DNA of 64,000 bases from Flavonifractor sp. An82 (GCF_002159265.1 NZ_NFHG01000001.1:124001-188000); one strand, 5' to 3'. Counted from the stretch's first letter, positions 16,604 to 25,336 are shown. A program made the numbers and translations. The notes: generated by a model from the sequence alone, not told the origin.

Positions 16604-16711
16604 TTTGCGCAGTAGAAAACAGCAAAAAACAGTAAAAAACAGTGAAGTCTTGCTTAAGGAAGGGAAGAGAGGAAGTATGTAGTGCTTGCCTACTTTAACA
16701 ACCTAAAGCGC

Positions 16712-16734
16712 CTGAAACCATTGCGGCACAATGG
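16712..16734. other. Palindromic motif near the right end of prophage 1
   Basis: CTGAAACCATTG, five bases and CAATGG form a short inverted repeat. Nearly the same string (two mismatches in 22) occurs at 38631-38652, at the edge of prophage 2. It lies between the integrase and the tRNA operon terminator, so it may be part of an attachment site or a remnant of one. Confidence 0.35.
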
Positions 16735-16743
16735 ATACAAAAG

Positions 16744-16773
16744 AAAACCGACTATCTTTCGATAGTCGGTTTT
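16744..16773 (-). terminator. Terminator of the tRNA cluster
   Basis: A 13-bp perfect stem (AAAACCGACTATC and complement) with a TTTC loop lies two bases beyond the 3' end of tRNA-Cys. Read leftward it is followed by T residues. It ends the five-tRNA transcript. Confidence 0.85.
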
Positions 16774-16774
16774 T

Positions 16775-16848
16775 TGGAGGCGACACCCAGATTCGAACTG
16801 GGGGTGGAGCTTTTGCAGAGCTCTGCCTTACCACTTGGCTATGTCGCC
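16775..16848 (-). tRNA. tRNA-Cys (GCA)
   Basis: Cloverleaf folds with acceptor GGCGACA/TGTCGCC, anticodon loop CTGCAAA (anticodon GCA) and an encoded CCA end. It is the last gene of the leftward tRNA cluster. Confidence 0.97.
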
Positions 16849-16890
16849 ATATGGATAAAAGGAAGGGAGAAACCTTCCTTTTATCATTTT

Positions 16891-16966
16891 TGGAGCAGGT
16901 GACGAGGCTCGAACTCGCTACCTCCACCTTGGCAAGGTGGCGCTCTACCAGATGAGCTACACCTGC
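16891..16966 (-). tRNA. tRNA-Gly (GCC)
   Basis: The leftward strand reads GCAGGTGTAGCTCATCTGG, anticodon loop TTGCCAA (GCC), T-arm GTTCGAGCC and an encoded CCA. A T-rich hairpin (GAAGG.../CCTTC) lies between it and tRNA-Cys, perhaps a processing or attenuation signal. Confidence 0.97.
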
Positions 16967-17061
16967 ATATCCAGTCCCATCTTATGCAGAAGGGGAGAGG
17001 AGTATGCTTGACTTTTTGAAGGTGCCCCCGGTGGATACCTTGCGGTATCCACCGGGAACGG

Positions 17062-17137
17062 TGGTGCCTCCGGCCGGAATCGAACCAGCGACACGGGGAT
17101 TTTCAGTCCCCTGCTCTACCAACTGAGCTACAGAGGC
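17062..17137 (-). tRNA. tRNA-Phe (GAA)
   Basis: Acceptor GCCTCTG, anticodon loop CTGAAAA (GAA), T-arm GGTTCGATTCC and an encoded CCA. A GC-rich hairpin (GGTGGATACC/GGTATCCACC type) lies downstream at about 17030-17060. Confidence 0.97.
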
Positions 17138-17197
17138 AAATTGCGATGTGGGAGGGGCCTTTGCCTCATCCTTCGGATGCCCACATCAGAAGAAAAA

Positions 17198-17274
<77 letters not shown>

Positions 17275-17310
17275 AGACGGTAGGGGGTACGGGAGCTCCC
17301 AGAAAGGGAG

Positions 17311-17386
17311 TGGTGGGAACAACAGGGCTCGAACCTGTGACATCATGCTTGTAAGGCATGCGCTCTCCCAGCTGAGCTATGCTCCC
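17311..17386 (-). tRNA. tRNA-Val (TAC)
   Basis: Acceptor GGGAGCA, anticodon loop CTTACAA (TAC), T-arm GGTTCGAGCCC and encoded CCA. It is the first gene of the cluster, directly downstream of a near-consensus promoter. Confidence 0.97.
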
Positions 17387-17427
17387 TCGCTCTTGTCTTG
17401 CTTGCGTCGGGCCAAGCGACGAAATTT

Positions 17428-17456
17428 ATTATACAAGAACGACCCCCAGTTGTCAA
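17428..17456 (-). promoter_or_regulatory. Sigma-70-type promoter of the tRNA cluster
   Basis: Leftward, TTGACA (17456-17451) and TATAAT (17433-17428) are separated by exactly 17 bp, a full consensus promoter about 40 bases before tRNA-Val, as expected for stable RNA genes. Confidence 0.9.
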
Positions 17457-17484
17457 CAACTTTTTTCGATTTTTTTCAGAAAAA

Positions 17485-18363
17485 TCAAACAGAGGCTAAA
17501 AGTGCCTGCAATTCCTCGCCTGTAAAGTTATATACCTTGTCGCAGAACTGGCAGGTAAGCTCGGCCTTGCCCTGATCCTTGATGAGGGACTCCAGCTCTT
17601 CCCGGCCCATGCTGATGAGGGCGCGGGTCACCCGTTCCCGGCTGCAGTAGCAGCGGTACTCCACCGGCTCCTCGCTGAGGATCTCCAGGTCAAAGGCGGA
17701 CAGCACACGCTCCACCAGGCTGCGGGCGCTCTCGCCGTTGCGCATGGCCTCGGTGACGGGCCCCACCTTGTTGATGCCCTCCTCAATGGCGGTGATGACG
17801 CTGTCGTCGGCGCCGGGCAGCAGCTGGATCAGATAGCCGCCGGCGCACAGCACGCTCTGGTCCACATCCACCAGCACACCCAGGGCGCAGGCGGAGGGGA
17901 TCTGCTCGCTCTCGGCAAAGTATGAGGTGATGTCCTCGGCGATCTCGCCGGACACCAGGGGGATGGTACCCACGTAGGGCTCCTTCATATTCAGGTCCTT
18001 GATGACGGTGAGAGAGCCGTCCTTGCCCACGGCGGAGCCCACATCCAGCTTGGCGGGGCCCTTCAGGGGTAGGTCCACCAGGGGATTGACCACATAGCCC
18101 CGGGCGTTGCCGGCGCTGTCGGACACCACGGTGATGCCGCCCAGAGGGCCGTCGCCCTTGATGCGCAGGGTGACCGAGCCGTTCTCCTCCTTCAGCTGGT
18201 TGCCCATCATGGAGGCGGCCATCAGGGAGCGGCCCAGAGCGGCGGTGGCCACAGGCAGGGTCTTGTGGATCTGTCTGGCCCGCTCCACCATGGCACGGGC
18301 CGAGATGGCGGAGGCCTTGATGGGAGCGTCCTTGGCCAGAACGCGAATGATCGAATCTGACAT
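17485..18363 (-). CDS. hslO: Hsp33 redox-regulated chaperone
   Basis: A 292-residue cytoplasmic holdase that binds unfolding proteins under oxidative stress. The redox zinc switch is complete: Cys238 and Cys240 in YRCYCS, and Cys271 and Cys274 in LTCQFCDKVY, the standard CxC...CxxC. The N-terminal domain has the family pattern (ARTxxVERARxxHxxxPVATAALGR, GDGPLGG, NPLVDLPL). Length is normal. It is followed at four bases' distance upstream by the methyltransferase gene on the same strand, suggesting one transcript. Confidence 0.96.
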   Translation of the reverse strand: MSDSIIRVLAKDAPIKASAISARAMVERARQIHKTLPVATAALGRSLMAASMMGNQLKEENGSVTLRIKGDGPLGGITVVSDSAGNARGYVVNPLVDLPLKGPAKLDVGSAVGKDGSLTVIKDLNMKEPYVGTIPLVSGEIAEDITSYFAESEQIPSACALGVLVDVDQSVLCAGGYLIQLLPGADDSVITAIEEGINKVGPVTEAMRNGESARSLVERVLSAFDLEILSEEPVEYRCYCSRERVTRALISMGREELESLIKDQGKAELTCQFCDKVYNFTGEELQALLASV

Positions 18364-18367
18364 ACGA

Positions 18368-19114
18368 TTAAAATTCCTTTCGTGCGGCGAAAAAGATGCG
18401 CTCTTCCCCCGGTGCGGGTCTGCGCATCTTCAGCTCGCCATATTGCTTGATCTGCCGGAAGCCGGCCTGCCGCAGCATGTCCTCCAGCTCATCCGGCTCA
18501 TAGGCGTACTCCTCATGGACCTCCTCCATCCGGTCCCACAGCCCGTTTTCCGTGCGGAAAAAGAGGTCGAAGCCGTAGGTACAGATACGCCGCCGGGGGG
18601 AGTACTCCGCCCGCCAGATGCAGCAGGCGTCCTCATCCTCATCCATGAAGAGCTGGCCGTCCAGTCCCCGCAGCTTGTCCGGGGTGTTGATGTCAAAGAG
18701 GAACAGTCCTCCCGGCATCAGGAAGGTGTGAACCCGCTGAAAGGCCCGGGCCAGCTTTTTGGGCCGGGTCACGTAGTTCACGCTGTCCAGACAGCAGACG
18801 CAGGCGTCAATGGTGCCGTACAGGTCCAACTCCTCCATGGCCTGGTGGAGGAAGATGGGGAGGGTGCCGGAGAGGTCCCGGGCCTTCTCGGCGGCCTGGG
18901 CCAGCATCTCCTCCGACAGGTCGGCCCCGATCATCTCATACCCGCGCTGGGCCAGCTCACAGGTCAGAGAGCCGGTGCCGCAGGCCAGGTCCAGCACGGT
19001 ATGGATGGGCAGCTTGCTGCGGGCAAAATGCTTCTCCAGATAGTCCGCCCAGGCGGCGTAGGGGACGTCGGCGGTGAACCGGTCGTAGCAGCCGGCCAGA
19101 TATTCATACGCCAT
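18368..19114 (-). CDS. Class I SAM-dependent methyltransferase
   Basis: The 248-residue protein has a Rossmann SAM site: motif I VLDLACGTGSLT (about 40-51), the acidic residue in MIGADLSEEML (about 62-72) and a motif near ACVCCLDSVNYV. A central antiparallel insertion (ICTYGFDLFFR) and the final KMRRPAPGEERIFFAARK are common in clostridial homologues of unknown substrate. The start overlaps the end of yerC by 11 bases, so they are translated together. Confidence 0.85.
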   Translation of the reverse strand: MAYEYLAGCYDRFTADVPYAAWADYLEKHFARSKLPIHTVLDLACGTGSLTCELAQRGYEMIGADLSEEMLAQAAEKARDLSGTLPIFLHQAMEELDLYGTIDACVCCLDSVNYVTRPKKLARAFQRVHTFLMPGGLFLFDINTPDKLRGLDGQLFMDEDEDACCIWRAEYSPRRRICTYGFDLFFRTENGLWDRMEEVHEEYAYEPDELEDMLRQAGFRQIKQYGELKMRRPAPGEERIFFAARKEF

Positions 19115-19412
19115 TGCCGTTCTGCTTCTCCTTCACCCGGGGCAGCACCGCCTGATAGCCGTCGGCGCCATATTGCAGGGAGCGGTTCACCCGGCTGATG
19201 GTGGCGCTGGAGGCGCCGGTGCGCTCCAGAATGTCGTTGTAGATCATGCCGTCGGACAGCAGCATGGCTACCTCGAAGCGCTGCTCCATGGCCCGCAGTT
19301 CCGCCACGGTGCACAGGTCGGAAAAGAACTTGCGGCACTCGTCCAGATCCTTCAGCGTGAGGATGGCCTGATAGAGCAGGTCACTGTGTTCCCGTTTTTC
19401 GTTTTTCGTCAT
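19104..19412 (-). CDS. YerC/YecD family TrpR-related regulator
   Basis: A 102-residue protein with a TrpR-like helix-turn-helix: ...DLCTVAELRAMEQRFEVAML and TGASSATISRVNRSL. The family is common in Firmicutes, and its target in this group is not known to me. It heads a leftward operon with the methyltransferase and hslO. In the 290-base gap to purA, the hairpin CGGGCGG/CCGCCCG near 19450 may mark its leader. Confidence 0.85.
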   Translation of the reverse strand: MTKNEKREHSDLLYQAILTLKDLDECRKFFSDLCTVAELRAMEQRFEVAMLLSDGMIYNDILERTGASSATISRVNRSLQYGADGYQAVLPRVKEKQNGNGV

Positions 19413-19595
19413 AGAGTGTTTGCCCTCCTGATGATTCTCTTTCGGAAACCGTCGGGCGGAGAAAAGACCGCCCGTTTCTCCTATTTTATCAAAGTGAAGT
19501 GTGGAAGTAAACCTCTTTTTTTACTTTTCCAACAGTACATGACGGCATGGAAAGGGCTGGGAGAGAATTTGTGACATTTTTTCTCTTTTTTTGCC

Positions 19596-19624
19596 TTGAT
19601 TCACAGGGTAAAGCGTAATATAAT
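19596..19624 (+). promoter_or_regulatory. Promoter upstream of purA
   Basis: TTGATT and TATAAT are separated by 17 bp, about 80 bases before the purA start. The leader between them contains GGGGAACACTGACCCC, which can form a small hairpin. I saw no purine riboswitch core. Confidence 0.8.
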
Positions 19625-19705
19625 ACCGCCTGGGGAACACTGACCCCATGGATTGCCGACGGGAAAAGGCCAATGTGCGAATCCCCGCGGCAGGAGGAAC
19701 CAAAT

Positions 19706-20980
19706 ATGGTGAAAGCGATCGTAGGCGCCAACTGGGGCGACGAGGGTAAGGGTAAGATCACCGATCTGCTGGCGGAGAAGTCCGATGTGGTCATCCGCTT
19801 CCAGGGCGGCGCCAATGCGGGCCATACCATTATCTGCGACTATGGTAAGTTTGCCCTGCATCAGCTGCCTTCCGGCGTGTTCTACACCCACACCACCAAC
19901 ATCATCGGCAACGGTGTGGCGCTGGATGTCAACAAGTTTGCCGCCGAGCTGAAGCATCTGGAGGAGGGCGGCGTGCCTGCCCCCCACATCATCGTGGACC
20001 AGCGCACCCAGCTGCTGATGAGCTATCATGTGCTGCTGGACAGCTGCGAGGAGGAGCGCCTGGCCGGCGCGGCCTTCGGCTCCACCAAGTCGGGCATTGC
20101 CCCCTTCTATTCCGATAAATATGCCAAAATCGGCATCCAGGTGGCCGACCTGTGGCACGAGGACCGGCTGAGAGAGCAGATCAAGCACATCTGTGACCTG
20201 AAAAACGTGCTGCTGGAGCACCTGTACCACAAGCCTGCCCTAGACCCCGAGGCCCTGTTCCAGGAGCTGATGGGCTACAAGAAGATCCTGGAGCCCTACG
20301 TGGGGGATGCGGTCACCTTCGTGCACCAGGCCCTGAAGGAGGGCAAGCAGGTGCTGCTGGAGGGTCAGCTGGGCTCCATGAAGGACCCCAACCTGGGCAT
20401 CTGCCCCATGACCACCTCCTCCCACACCCTGGCCGGCTTCGGCACGGTGGGCGGCGCTGTGCCTCCCACGTCCATCAAGGATATTGTGACGGTCACCAAG
20501 GCCTATTCCTCCGCTGTGGGCGCCGGCGCCTTTGTCAGCGAGCTCTTCGGCGATGAGGCGGAGGAGCTGCGCCGCCGGGGCGGCGACGCCGGCGAGTACG
20601 GCGCCACCACCGGCCGCCCCCGCCGGGTGGGCTGGTTCGACGCCGTGGCCACCCGCTATGGCTGCATGGTGCAGGGTACCACCCAGGTGGCTCTCACCGC
20701 CATCGACTGCCTGGGCTATCTGGATGAGATCAAGGTGTGCACCGGCTATGAGATCGACGGCAAGGTGACCCGGGACTTCCCGGTGCCCGCCATGCTGGAC
20801 CATGCCAAGCCCGTCTACACCACCCTGCCCGGCTGGAAGTGCGACATCCGGGGCGTCACCGACTTCAACGCCCTGCCCCAGCAGGCCAAGGACTATGTGG
20901 CCTTCCTGGAACAGGAGATCGAGTGCCCCATCACCATCGTCTCCACCGGCCCCAAGCGCCACGAGATCTGCTATCGCTGA
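19706..20980 (+). CDS. purA: Adenylosuccinate synthase
   Basis: A 424-residue enzyme that joins IMP and aspartate, using GTP, in the first step from IMP to AMP. The P-loop-like NWGDEGKGKITD (about 9-20) with the catalytic Asp and Lys, QGGANAGHTI (about 37-46) with the catalytic His, FGSTKSGIAP (about 129-138), EGQLGSMKDP and TTGRPRRVGWFDAVA are all present. The ATG at 19706 follows CAGGAGGA; an in-frame ATG 33 bases earlier lacks a ribosome binding site. It is a single gene between a strong promoter and a strong terminator. Confidence 0.98.
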   Translation: MVKAIVGANWGDEGKGKITDLLAEKSDVVIRFQGGANAGHTIICDYGKFALHQLPSGVFYTHTTNIIGNGVALDVNKFAAELKHLEEGGVPAPHIIVDQRTQLLMSYHVLLDSCEEERLAGAAFGSTKSGIAPFYSDKYAKIGIQVADLWHEDRLREQIKHICDLKNVLLEHLYHKPALDPEALFQELMGYKKILEPYVGDAVTFVHQALKEGKQVLLEGQLGSMKDPNLGICPMTTSSHTLAGFGTVGGAVPPTSIKDIVTVTKAYSSAVGAGAFVSELFGDEAEELRRRGGDAGEYGATTGRPRRVGWFDAVATRYGCMVQGTTQVALTAIDCLGYLDEIKVCTGYEIDGKVTRDFPVPAMLDHAKPVYTTLPGWKCDIRGVTDFNALPQQAKDYVAFLEQEIECPITIVSTGPKRHEICYR

Positions 20981-20993
20981 GAGATATGAAAAA

Positions 20994-21026
20994 CAGCCGC
21001 CGTCCTGATGGACGGCGGCTGTTTTT
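20994..21026 (+). terminator. purA terminator
   Basis: A perfect 12-bp GC-rich stem (CAGCCGCCGTCC and complement) with a TGAT loop is followed by TTTTT. It lies just before the convergent ppk gene end. Confidence 0.93.
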
Positions 21027-21032
21027 GTCTCT

Positions 21033-23174
21033 TTAGGAGCGCTTGCGGAACAGGCGGTGGAAGAGGCCGCCCTTCTTCTCCTGGGGGACCGGGGCGCTGG
21101 CGGCGGCCTGGGCCTCCTGCACCGCCCGCGCCATCAGGGCCGCCTGGGCGTCGAGGGCGGGGGCCCCCTCCTCCCGGGGAACGGGGGAGTAGCCCCCGTC
21201 GGGCCCCATGTTGCGGGCCTTCACGTTGTCGGAGCAGAAGAGCTCCACATAGGAGCGGATCTGGCGGCGGACGTCCGGGTCCACCACCGGGCAGGCGATC
21301 TCCACCCGCCGCTCGGTGTTGCGGGTCATCAGATCGGCCGAGCCGATATAGAGTCGGGTGCCCTCGCCCACGCCGAAGGCATAGATCCGGGGATGCTCCA
21401 GGTAGCGGCCCACGATGGAGAAGACCCGGATGCGGTCGGTGAGACCGGGTACGCCGGGCCGCAGGCAGCAGATCCCCCGCACATTGAGGGTCACCGGTAC
21501 CCCGGCCTGGCTGGCCTGGGCCAGCTTGTCGATGAGGTCCCGGTCGGTGACCGAGTTGACCTTGAAGAAGATACGGGCGGGCTGACCCTGCCGGGCCTTC
21601 TCGATCTCCCGGTCCATCAGCTCCAGAATGCGGTTTTTCAGGCTGTAGGGGGCCACCAGCAGCTGGTGATAGTCGCCGTGGAGGTTGGAGGTGGCCATGT
21701 TCTGGAAGAAGGCCGCCCCGTCGCCGCCGATGGCCGGGCTGGCGGTCATGAGACAGAAGTCGGTGTACAGCTTGGCGGTCTTTTCGTTATAGTTGCCGGT
21801 GCCGATCTGGGTGATGTACTGGATGTGGCCCTTTTCCCGGCGGGTGATGAGGCAGATCTTGGAGTGGACCTTGAAGTGCTCAAAGCCGTAGAGAATGGTA
21901 CAGCCGGCCTCCTCCAGCCGCTGGGCCCAGGCGATGTTGTTCTGCTCGTCGAACCGGGCACGCAGCTCCATGAGCACCGTCACGTCCTTGCCGTTTTCCG
22001 CCGCCGCGGCCAGGTACTCCACCAGCTTGGCGGTGGAGGCCAGGCGGTAGATGGTGATTTTAATGGAGAGCACCGCCGGGTCGTTGGCGGCCTCCCGCAC
22101 CAGCTGGAGGAAGGGCTCCATGGAGTGGAAGGGGTAGAACAGCAGGGTATCCCGCCGTAAAATCTGGGGAATGAGCTTTTCCCCCTTCACCAGTCCGGCG
22201 GGCCACTGGGGGGTATAGGGGGGATAGCACAGGGCGGCGGCGCTCTCCTTGGGCAGCTTGCCCTCCAGAGAATAGACGTAGCCCATGATGAGGGGGCTCT
22301 TGGACCTGAACACCTGCTCGGCGGTCAGGTTGAGCCGCTGGCACAAAAACTGCTGGAGCTCGGCGGAGGCCTCCCCCTGGATCTCCAGGCGCACGGGAGC
22401 CAGCCGGGCCCGCTTTTTCAGCACCTTCTGCATATGGGCCCGGAAATCCTCGCCCACGTCGTAATCCTCGTCCTCGGGGCTGATGTCGGCGTTGCGGGTC
22501 ACCGAGATGACGCACTTCTCCTCCACCTGATAGGTCTCAAAGAGCTGGTCGGCGTAGTGGAGCACGATCTGCTCGGTGAGCAGGTAGCGCAGCCCCTGCT
22601 CCTCCAGCTGGTAGTAGAGAGGGAGGGCCTTGGGAATGGGCACCAGGCCGAAGCAGCGGTTATTGCCCAGCCGCAGGGTGAGGGCGATGGTCAGGCTGTT
22701 GGAGGGCAGGTGAGGGAAGGGGTGGTGGCTGTCCACCACCATGGGGGACAGGATGGGCAGCACATAGTCCCTGAACCACCGCTCGGTCTGCTTGCGCTCC
22801 TTGCCGTCCAGCTCCGCCGGGGTGAGATTGCAGATGTTGCAGGTGCGCAGCCGCTTCTCCAGCTGGGAGATGATCTTGTCCCGCTGCTTGTAGAGGGCGG
22901 GCACCGCCTTGAAGATGGCCTGAAGCTGCTCGGTGGGGGTGAGGCCGCTCTTGCTGTCCACATGGGTCTGCTTGGACAGGGTCATGTCGTAAATGGACCC
23001 CACCCGGATCATGAAGAACTCGTCCAGATTGCTGGTGAAAATAGAGGCGAACTTCAGCCGCTCAAACAGAGGGACGCTCTCGTCCCTGGCCTCCTCCAGC
23101 ACCCGCTCGTTAAAGCGCAGCCAGGACAGCTCCCGCTCCTGGGTATAGCGGGTGTCGATCTCTTTATGCATCAT
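21033..23174 (-). CDS. ppk: Polyphosphate kinase 1
   Basis: A 713-residue enzyme that makes polyphosphate from ATP. The N-terminal helical domain (RELSWLRFNERVLEEA) and FTSNLDEFFMIRVGSI are typical. The catalytic domains are phospholipase-D-like. The phospho-accepting His is His437 in FKVHSKICL, and the second conserved His lies in RYLEHPRIYAFG. The C-terminus carries an extra Ala/Pro/Gln-rich tail (about 660-713) ending in a basic helix, longer than usual. Its first codons overlap the end of the ppx gene by 11 bases, so synthesis and breakdown enzymes share one transcript. Confidence 0.96.
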   Translation of the reverse strand: MMHKEIDTRYTQERELSWLRFNERVLEEARDESVPLFERLKFASIFTSNLDEFFMIRVGSIYDMTLSKQTHVDSKSGLTPTEQLQAIFKAVPALYKQRDKIISQLEKRLRTCNICNLTPAELDGKERKQTERWFRDYVLPILSPMVVDSHHPFPHLPSNSLTIALTLRLGNNRCFGLVPIPKALPLYYQLEEQGLRYLLTEQIVLHYADQLFETYQVEEKCVISVTRNADISPEDEDYDVGEDFRAHMQKVLKKRARLAPVRLEIQGEASAELQQFLCQRLNLTAEQVFRSKSPLIMGYVYSLEGKLPKESAAALCYPPYTPQWPAGLVKGEKLIPQILRRDTLLFYPFHSMEPFLQLVREAANDPAVLSIKITIYRLASTAKLVEYLAAAAENGKDVTVLMELRARFDEQNNIAWAQRLEEAGCTILYGFEHFKVHSKICLITRREKGHIQYITQIGTGNYNEKTAKLYTDFCLMTASPAIGGDGAAFFQNMATSNLHGDYHQLLVAPYSLKNRILELMDREIEKARQGQPARIFFKVNSVTDRDLIDKLAQASQAGVPVTLNVRGICCLRPGVPGLTDRIRVFSIVGRYLEHPRIYAFGVGEGTRLYIGSADLMTRNTERRVEIACPVVDPDVRRQIRSYVELFCSDNVKARNMGPDGGYSPVPREEGAPALDAQAALMARAVQEAQAAASAPVPQEKKGGLFHRLFRKRS

Positions 23175-24090
23175 GACTTGTTACCCCCATGACTCGATGA
23201 AGCAGGTAGCCCTCCCGGACGCCGCAGGCGCTGACGGTGACGGTGGATACCTGATAGGCGTCCAGAATGGACTTGAGAATGGCCAGACCGGGCAGAATGG
23301 TATGGACCCGGTCGGGCACCGAGCGGAGGATCTGCTTCAGGGTATCCTGATCCCCCTTCTTCAGACCCTTGTACAGGGCCCGGATCTCCTCCGCCGGTAT
23401 GATTTTATTGTCCGGGTCGGCCCCGGACAGGTCGTTGCACAGCTTGGCGGCCGCCCGGAAGGTGCCCCCCACGCCGGTGAGATGGTCGCATTGCAGACCG
23501 GCGGTACGGGCCTTCTCCAGCTCGGTGCTCACCTCGGTCCGGATGGCCTTCCGCTCCTCCCGGGTGGGGAAGAGGCCGGAGACATACCGGGTGAAGAGGG
23601 ACAGGGAGCCCATGGGAAGGGAACAGCCCGAGGTGATGGCCCCGTCCCGGTAGGCCACCAGCTCGGTGGAGCCGCCGCCCACGTCGGCCAGCAGGCCGGT
23701 GCCCGGCGCGCCGCCCCCCACCGTGGCCCCCAGGAAGGAGAAGGCGGCCTCGTCGGCGCCGGAGAGCACCTCCACCTTGACGCCGGTGACCGCCTCAATG
23801 GTCTCCAGGGCCTCCTCGGTGTTGACGATATTGCGCAGGGAGGCGGTGCCGAACACATGGAGATCGGTGATATCGAAGTTGTGCAGCAGCTCCTTGAAGC
23901 CGGCCAGCACCCGGCAGGCCACCAGGATGCCGCTGTCGGACAGCACCCCGTTTTTGATATAGCCGGCCAGGCCGGCCATCTCCTTTTTATTCATCAGCAG
24001 CTTGAACGTCCTGCCCTCCCACTGGTAGATGGACAGGCGGATGGTGTTGGAGCCAACATCCACAATTCCGCATTTCATGGTCGGATGCAC
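23164..24090 (-). CDS. ppx: Exopolyphosphatase / GppA family phosphatase
   Basis: A 308-residue member of the actin-like Ppx/GppA family, shorter than the two-domain E. coli enzyme and matching the short clostridial type. The phosphate-1 loop is CGIVDVGSNTIRLSIY (about 6-21), then GTASLRNIVN and the glycine-rich LLADVGGGSTELVAY (about 138-152). It probably removes terminal phosphate from polyphosphate or acts on pppGpp; the sequence does not decide. It is the first gene of the ppx-ppk operon. Confidence 0.92.
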   Translation of the reverse strand: MHPTMKCGIVDVGSNTIRLSIYQWEGRTFKLLMNKKEMAGLAGYIKNGVLSDSGILVACRVLAGFKELLHNFDITDLHVFGTASLRNIVNTEEALETIEAVTGVKVEVLSGADEAAFSFLGATVGGGAPGTGLLADVGGGSTELVAYRDGAITSGCSLPMGSLSLFTRYVSGLFPTREERKAIRTEVSTELEKARTAGLQCDHLTGVGGTFRAAAKLCNDLSGADPDNKIIPAEEIRALYKGLKKGDQDTLKQILRSVPDRVHTILPGLAILKSILDAYQVSTVTVSACGVREGYLLHRVMGVTSHDA

Positions 24091-24115
24091 CTCTCTTTAG
24101 ACTTTCCTTCTAAGT

Positions 24116-24340
24116 TTACGCGATTTCCGAAGCATTATCAATGGGATTTACAGAAGATTTACATGCCTCATCCATCGCCCGGCGGGCGGCGATGAGAGCC
24201 AGGCCGTCTCCCAGGGTGCAGAAAAAAGCGGACAGGACGGCCAGCTCCTCGGCAGAGCGGTTTTTTGCCAGCTGAGCCCCCGCCAGGGCGGCGGCGGCCA
24301 GCAGCGTCTCACCGGAGGGCGGTGTGTACACAGGCCTCAT
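24116..24340 (-). CDS. Small conserved protein, DUF6774-like
   Basis: A 74-residue helical protein with a central LSAFFCTLGDGLALIAARRA segment, which I associate with a short clostridial family of unknown function (DUF6774). It is 25 bases upstream of ppx on the same strand and divergent from the DUF3783 gene. Confidence 0.6.
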   Translation of the reverse strand: MRPVYTPPSGETLLAAAALAGAQLAKNRSAEELAVLSAFFCTLGDGLALIAARRAMDEACKSSVNPIDNASEIA

Positions 24341-24378
24341 CTCCCTTCTTTATAATGTATGGCGGCGGGAGATGCGGG

Positions 24379-24407
24379 TTGACGGCGGCGGCGGTTGTGG
24401 GTACAAT
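24379..24407 (+). promoter_or_regulatory. Promoter of the DUF3783-GreA pair
   Basis: TTGACG and TACAAT are spaced by 17 bp, about 25 bases before the start codon of the next gene. Confidence 0.65.
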
Positions 24408-24432
24408 GGAGAGACGAAAGGGGAAGAACACC

Positions 24433-24831
24433 ATGAATATGCCTCTGATTTTGCTTTATAACCTGGATAACTCCAAGGGCGCCAAGATCCGGCGGATGTG
24501 CCTGCCGCTGGGGCTGCGTGCCCGGCTGGTGAAGCCGGAGGAGTACGGCCTGCCCCTGGGCGAGCTGGTGGAGGGGGCCGCCCCCGAGACGCCCTGGGAG
24601 GGGGAGGGCTTTTCCGATGAGATGCTGGTGCTGGTTAACTGCACCGGCCCCCTGCTGGACCGGTTCCTCCAGGGCTTCCGCCGCAACAAGATCCCGCCGG
24701 TGGCCCTCAAGGCGGTGCTGACCCCCACCAACCGGACCTGGGATTCCGCCGCCCTCCATGCCGAGCTGCTCCGGGAGCGGCAGGCCATTCAGGAGGGACA
24801 GGCCGCCCATGCTGGAAAAGAGGGGATTTGA
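24433..24831 (+). CDS. DUF3783 domain protein
   Basis: A 132-residue protein that begins with a hydrophobic strand (MPLILLYNLDNSKGAKIRRM) followed by a two-part domain with ...DEMLVLVNCTGPLLDRFLQGF and KIPPVALKAVLTPTNRTWD, the DUF3783 pattern. The function is unknown. It ends one base before the GreA-type gene, so the two are coupled, with the ribosome binding site of the second inside this gene. Confidence 0.85.
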   Translation: MNMPLILLYNLDNSKGAKIRRMCLPLGLRARLVKPEEYGLPLGELVEGAAPETPWEGEGFSDEMLVLVNCTGPLLDRFLQGFRRNKIPPVALKAVLTPTNRTWDSAALHAELLRERQAIQEGQAAHAGKEGI

Positions 24832-24832
24832 T

Positions 24833-25336
24833 ATGCACAACGAACTGACCAAAAAGGATATCCAGATGATGCGGGAGGAGCTGGACTACCGCCGCATTCA
24901 GCTGCGGCCCCAGCTGCTGGAGGCGGTGAAGGAGGCCCGGGCCTTCGGCGACCTGAGCGAAAATTTTGAGTACAAGGCCGCCAAGCAGGAGAAAAACCGC
25001 AACGAAAGCCGCATCCGCTACCTGGAGAACATGATCCGCACCGCCAAGGTGCTGCCCGACGAACCGGTGACCGACGGCGTGGGGCTCTATGACAAGGTGA
25101 CCGTCTTTCTGGAGGACGAGGGGGACACCGAGACCTACCAGATCGTTACCACCATGCGGCAGGACGCCCTCCACGGGCTCATCAGCAAGGAGTCGCCCAT
25201 GGGGAAGGCCCTGCTGGGCCGCAAGGTGGGGGAGACCTTCCGCATCCAGGTCAACGACAGCTACGGCTATGACGCCAAGGTGCTGGCCATCGAAAAGGGG
25301 GAGGACGACGGCTCCGCCCCGCTGACCGGCTTCTGA
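24833..25336 (+). CDS. GreA/GreB-family transcription elongation factor
   Basis: A 167-residue protein with the N-terminal coiled coil that enters the RNA polymerase channel, including the acidic tip region ARAFGDLSENFEYKAAKQEK (GreA has ARxxGDLxENxEY). The C-terminal FKBP-like domain follows (about 85-155, DKVTVFLEDEG...ISKESPMGKALLGRKVGE). It should stimulate RNA cleavage in backtracked polymerase. It may be a GreA paralogue, as the motif differs slightly from canonical GreA. A terminator follows. Confidence 0.92.
   Translation: MHNELTKKDIQMMREELDYRRIQLRPQLLEAVKEARAFGDLSENFEYKAAKQEKNRNESRIRYLENMIRTAKVLPDEPVTDGVGLYDKVTVFLEDEGDTETYQIVTTMRQDALHGLISKESPMGKALLGRKVGETFRIQVNDSYGYDAKVLAIEKGEDDGSAPLTGF

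Noticed and set aside
19625-19705. Purine riboswitch in the purA leader
   Set aside because: The leader is short and lacks the conserved three-way junction core; only a small hairpin is visible.
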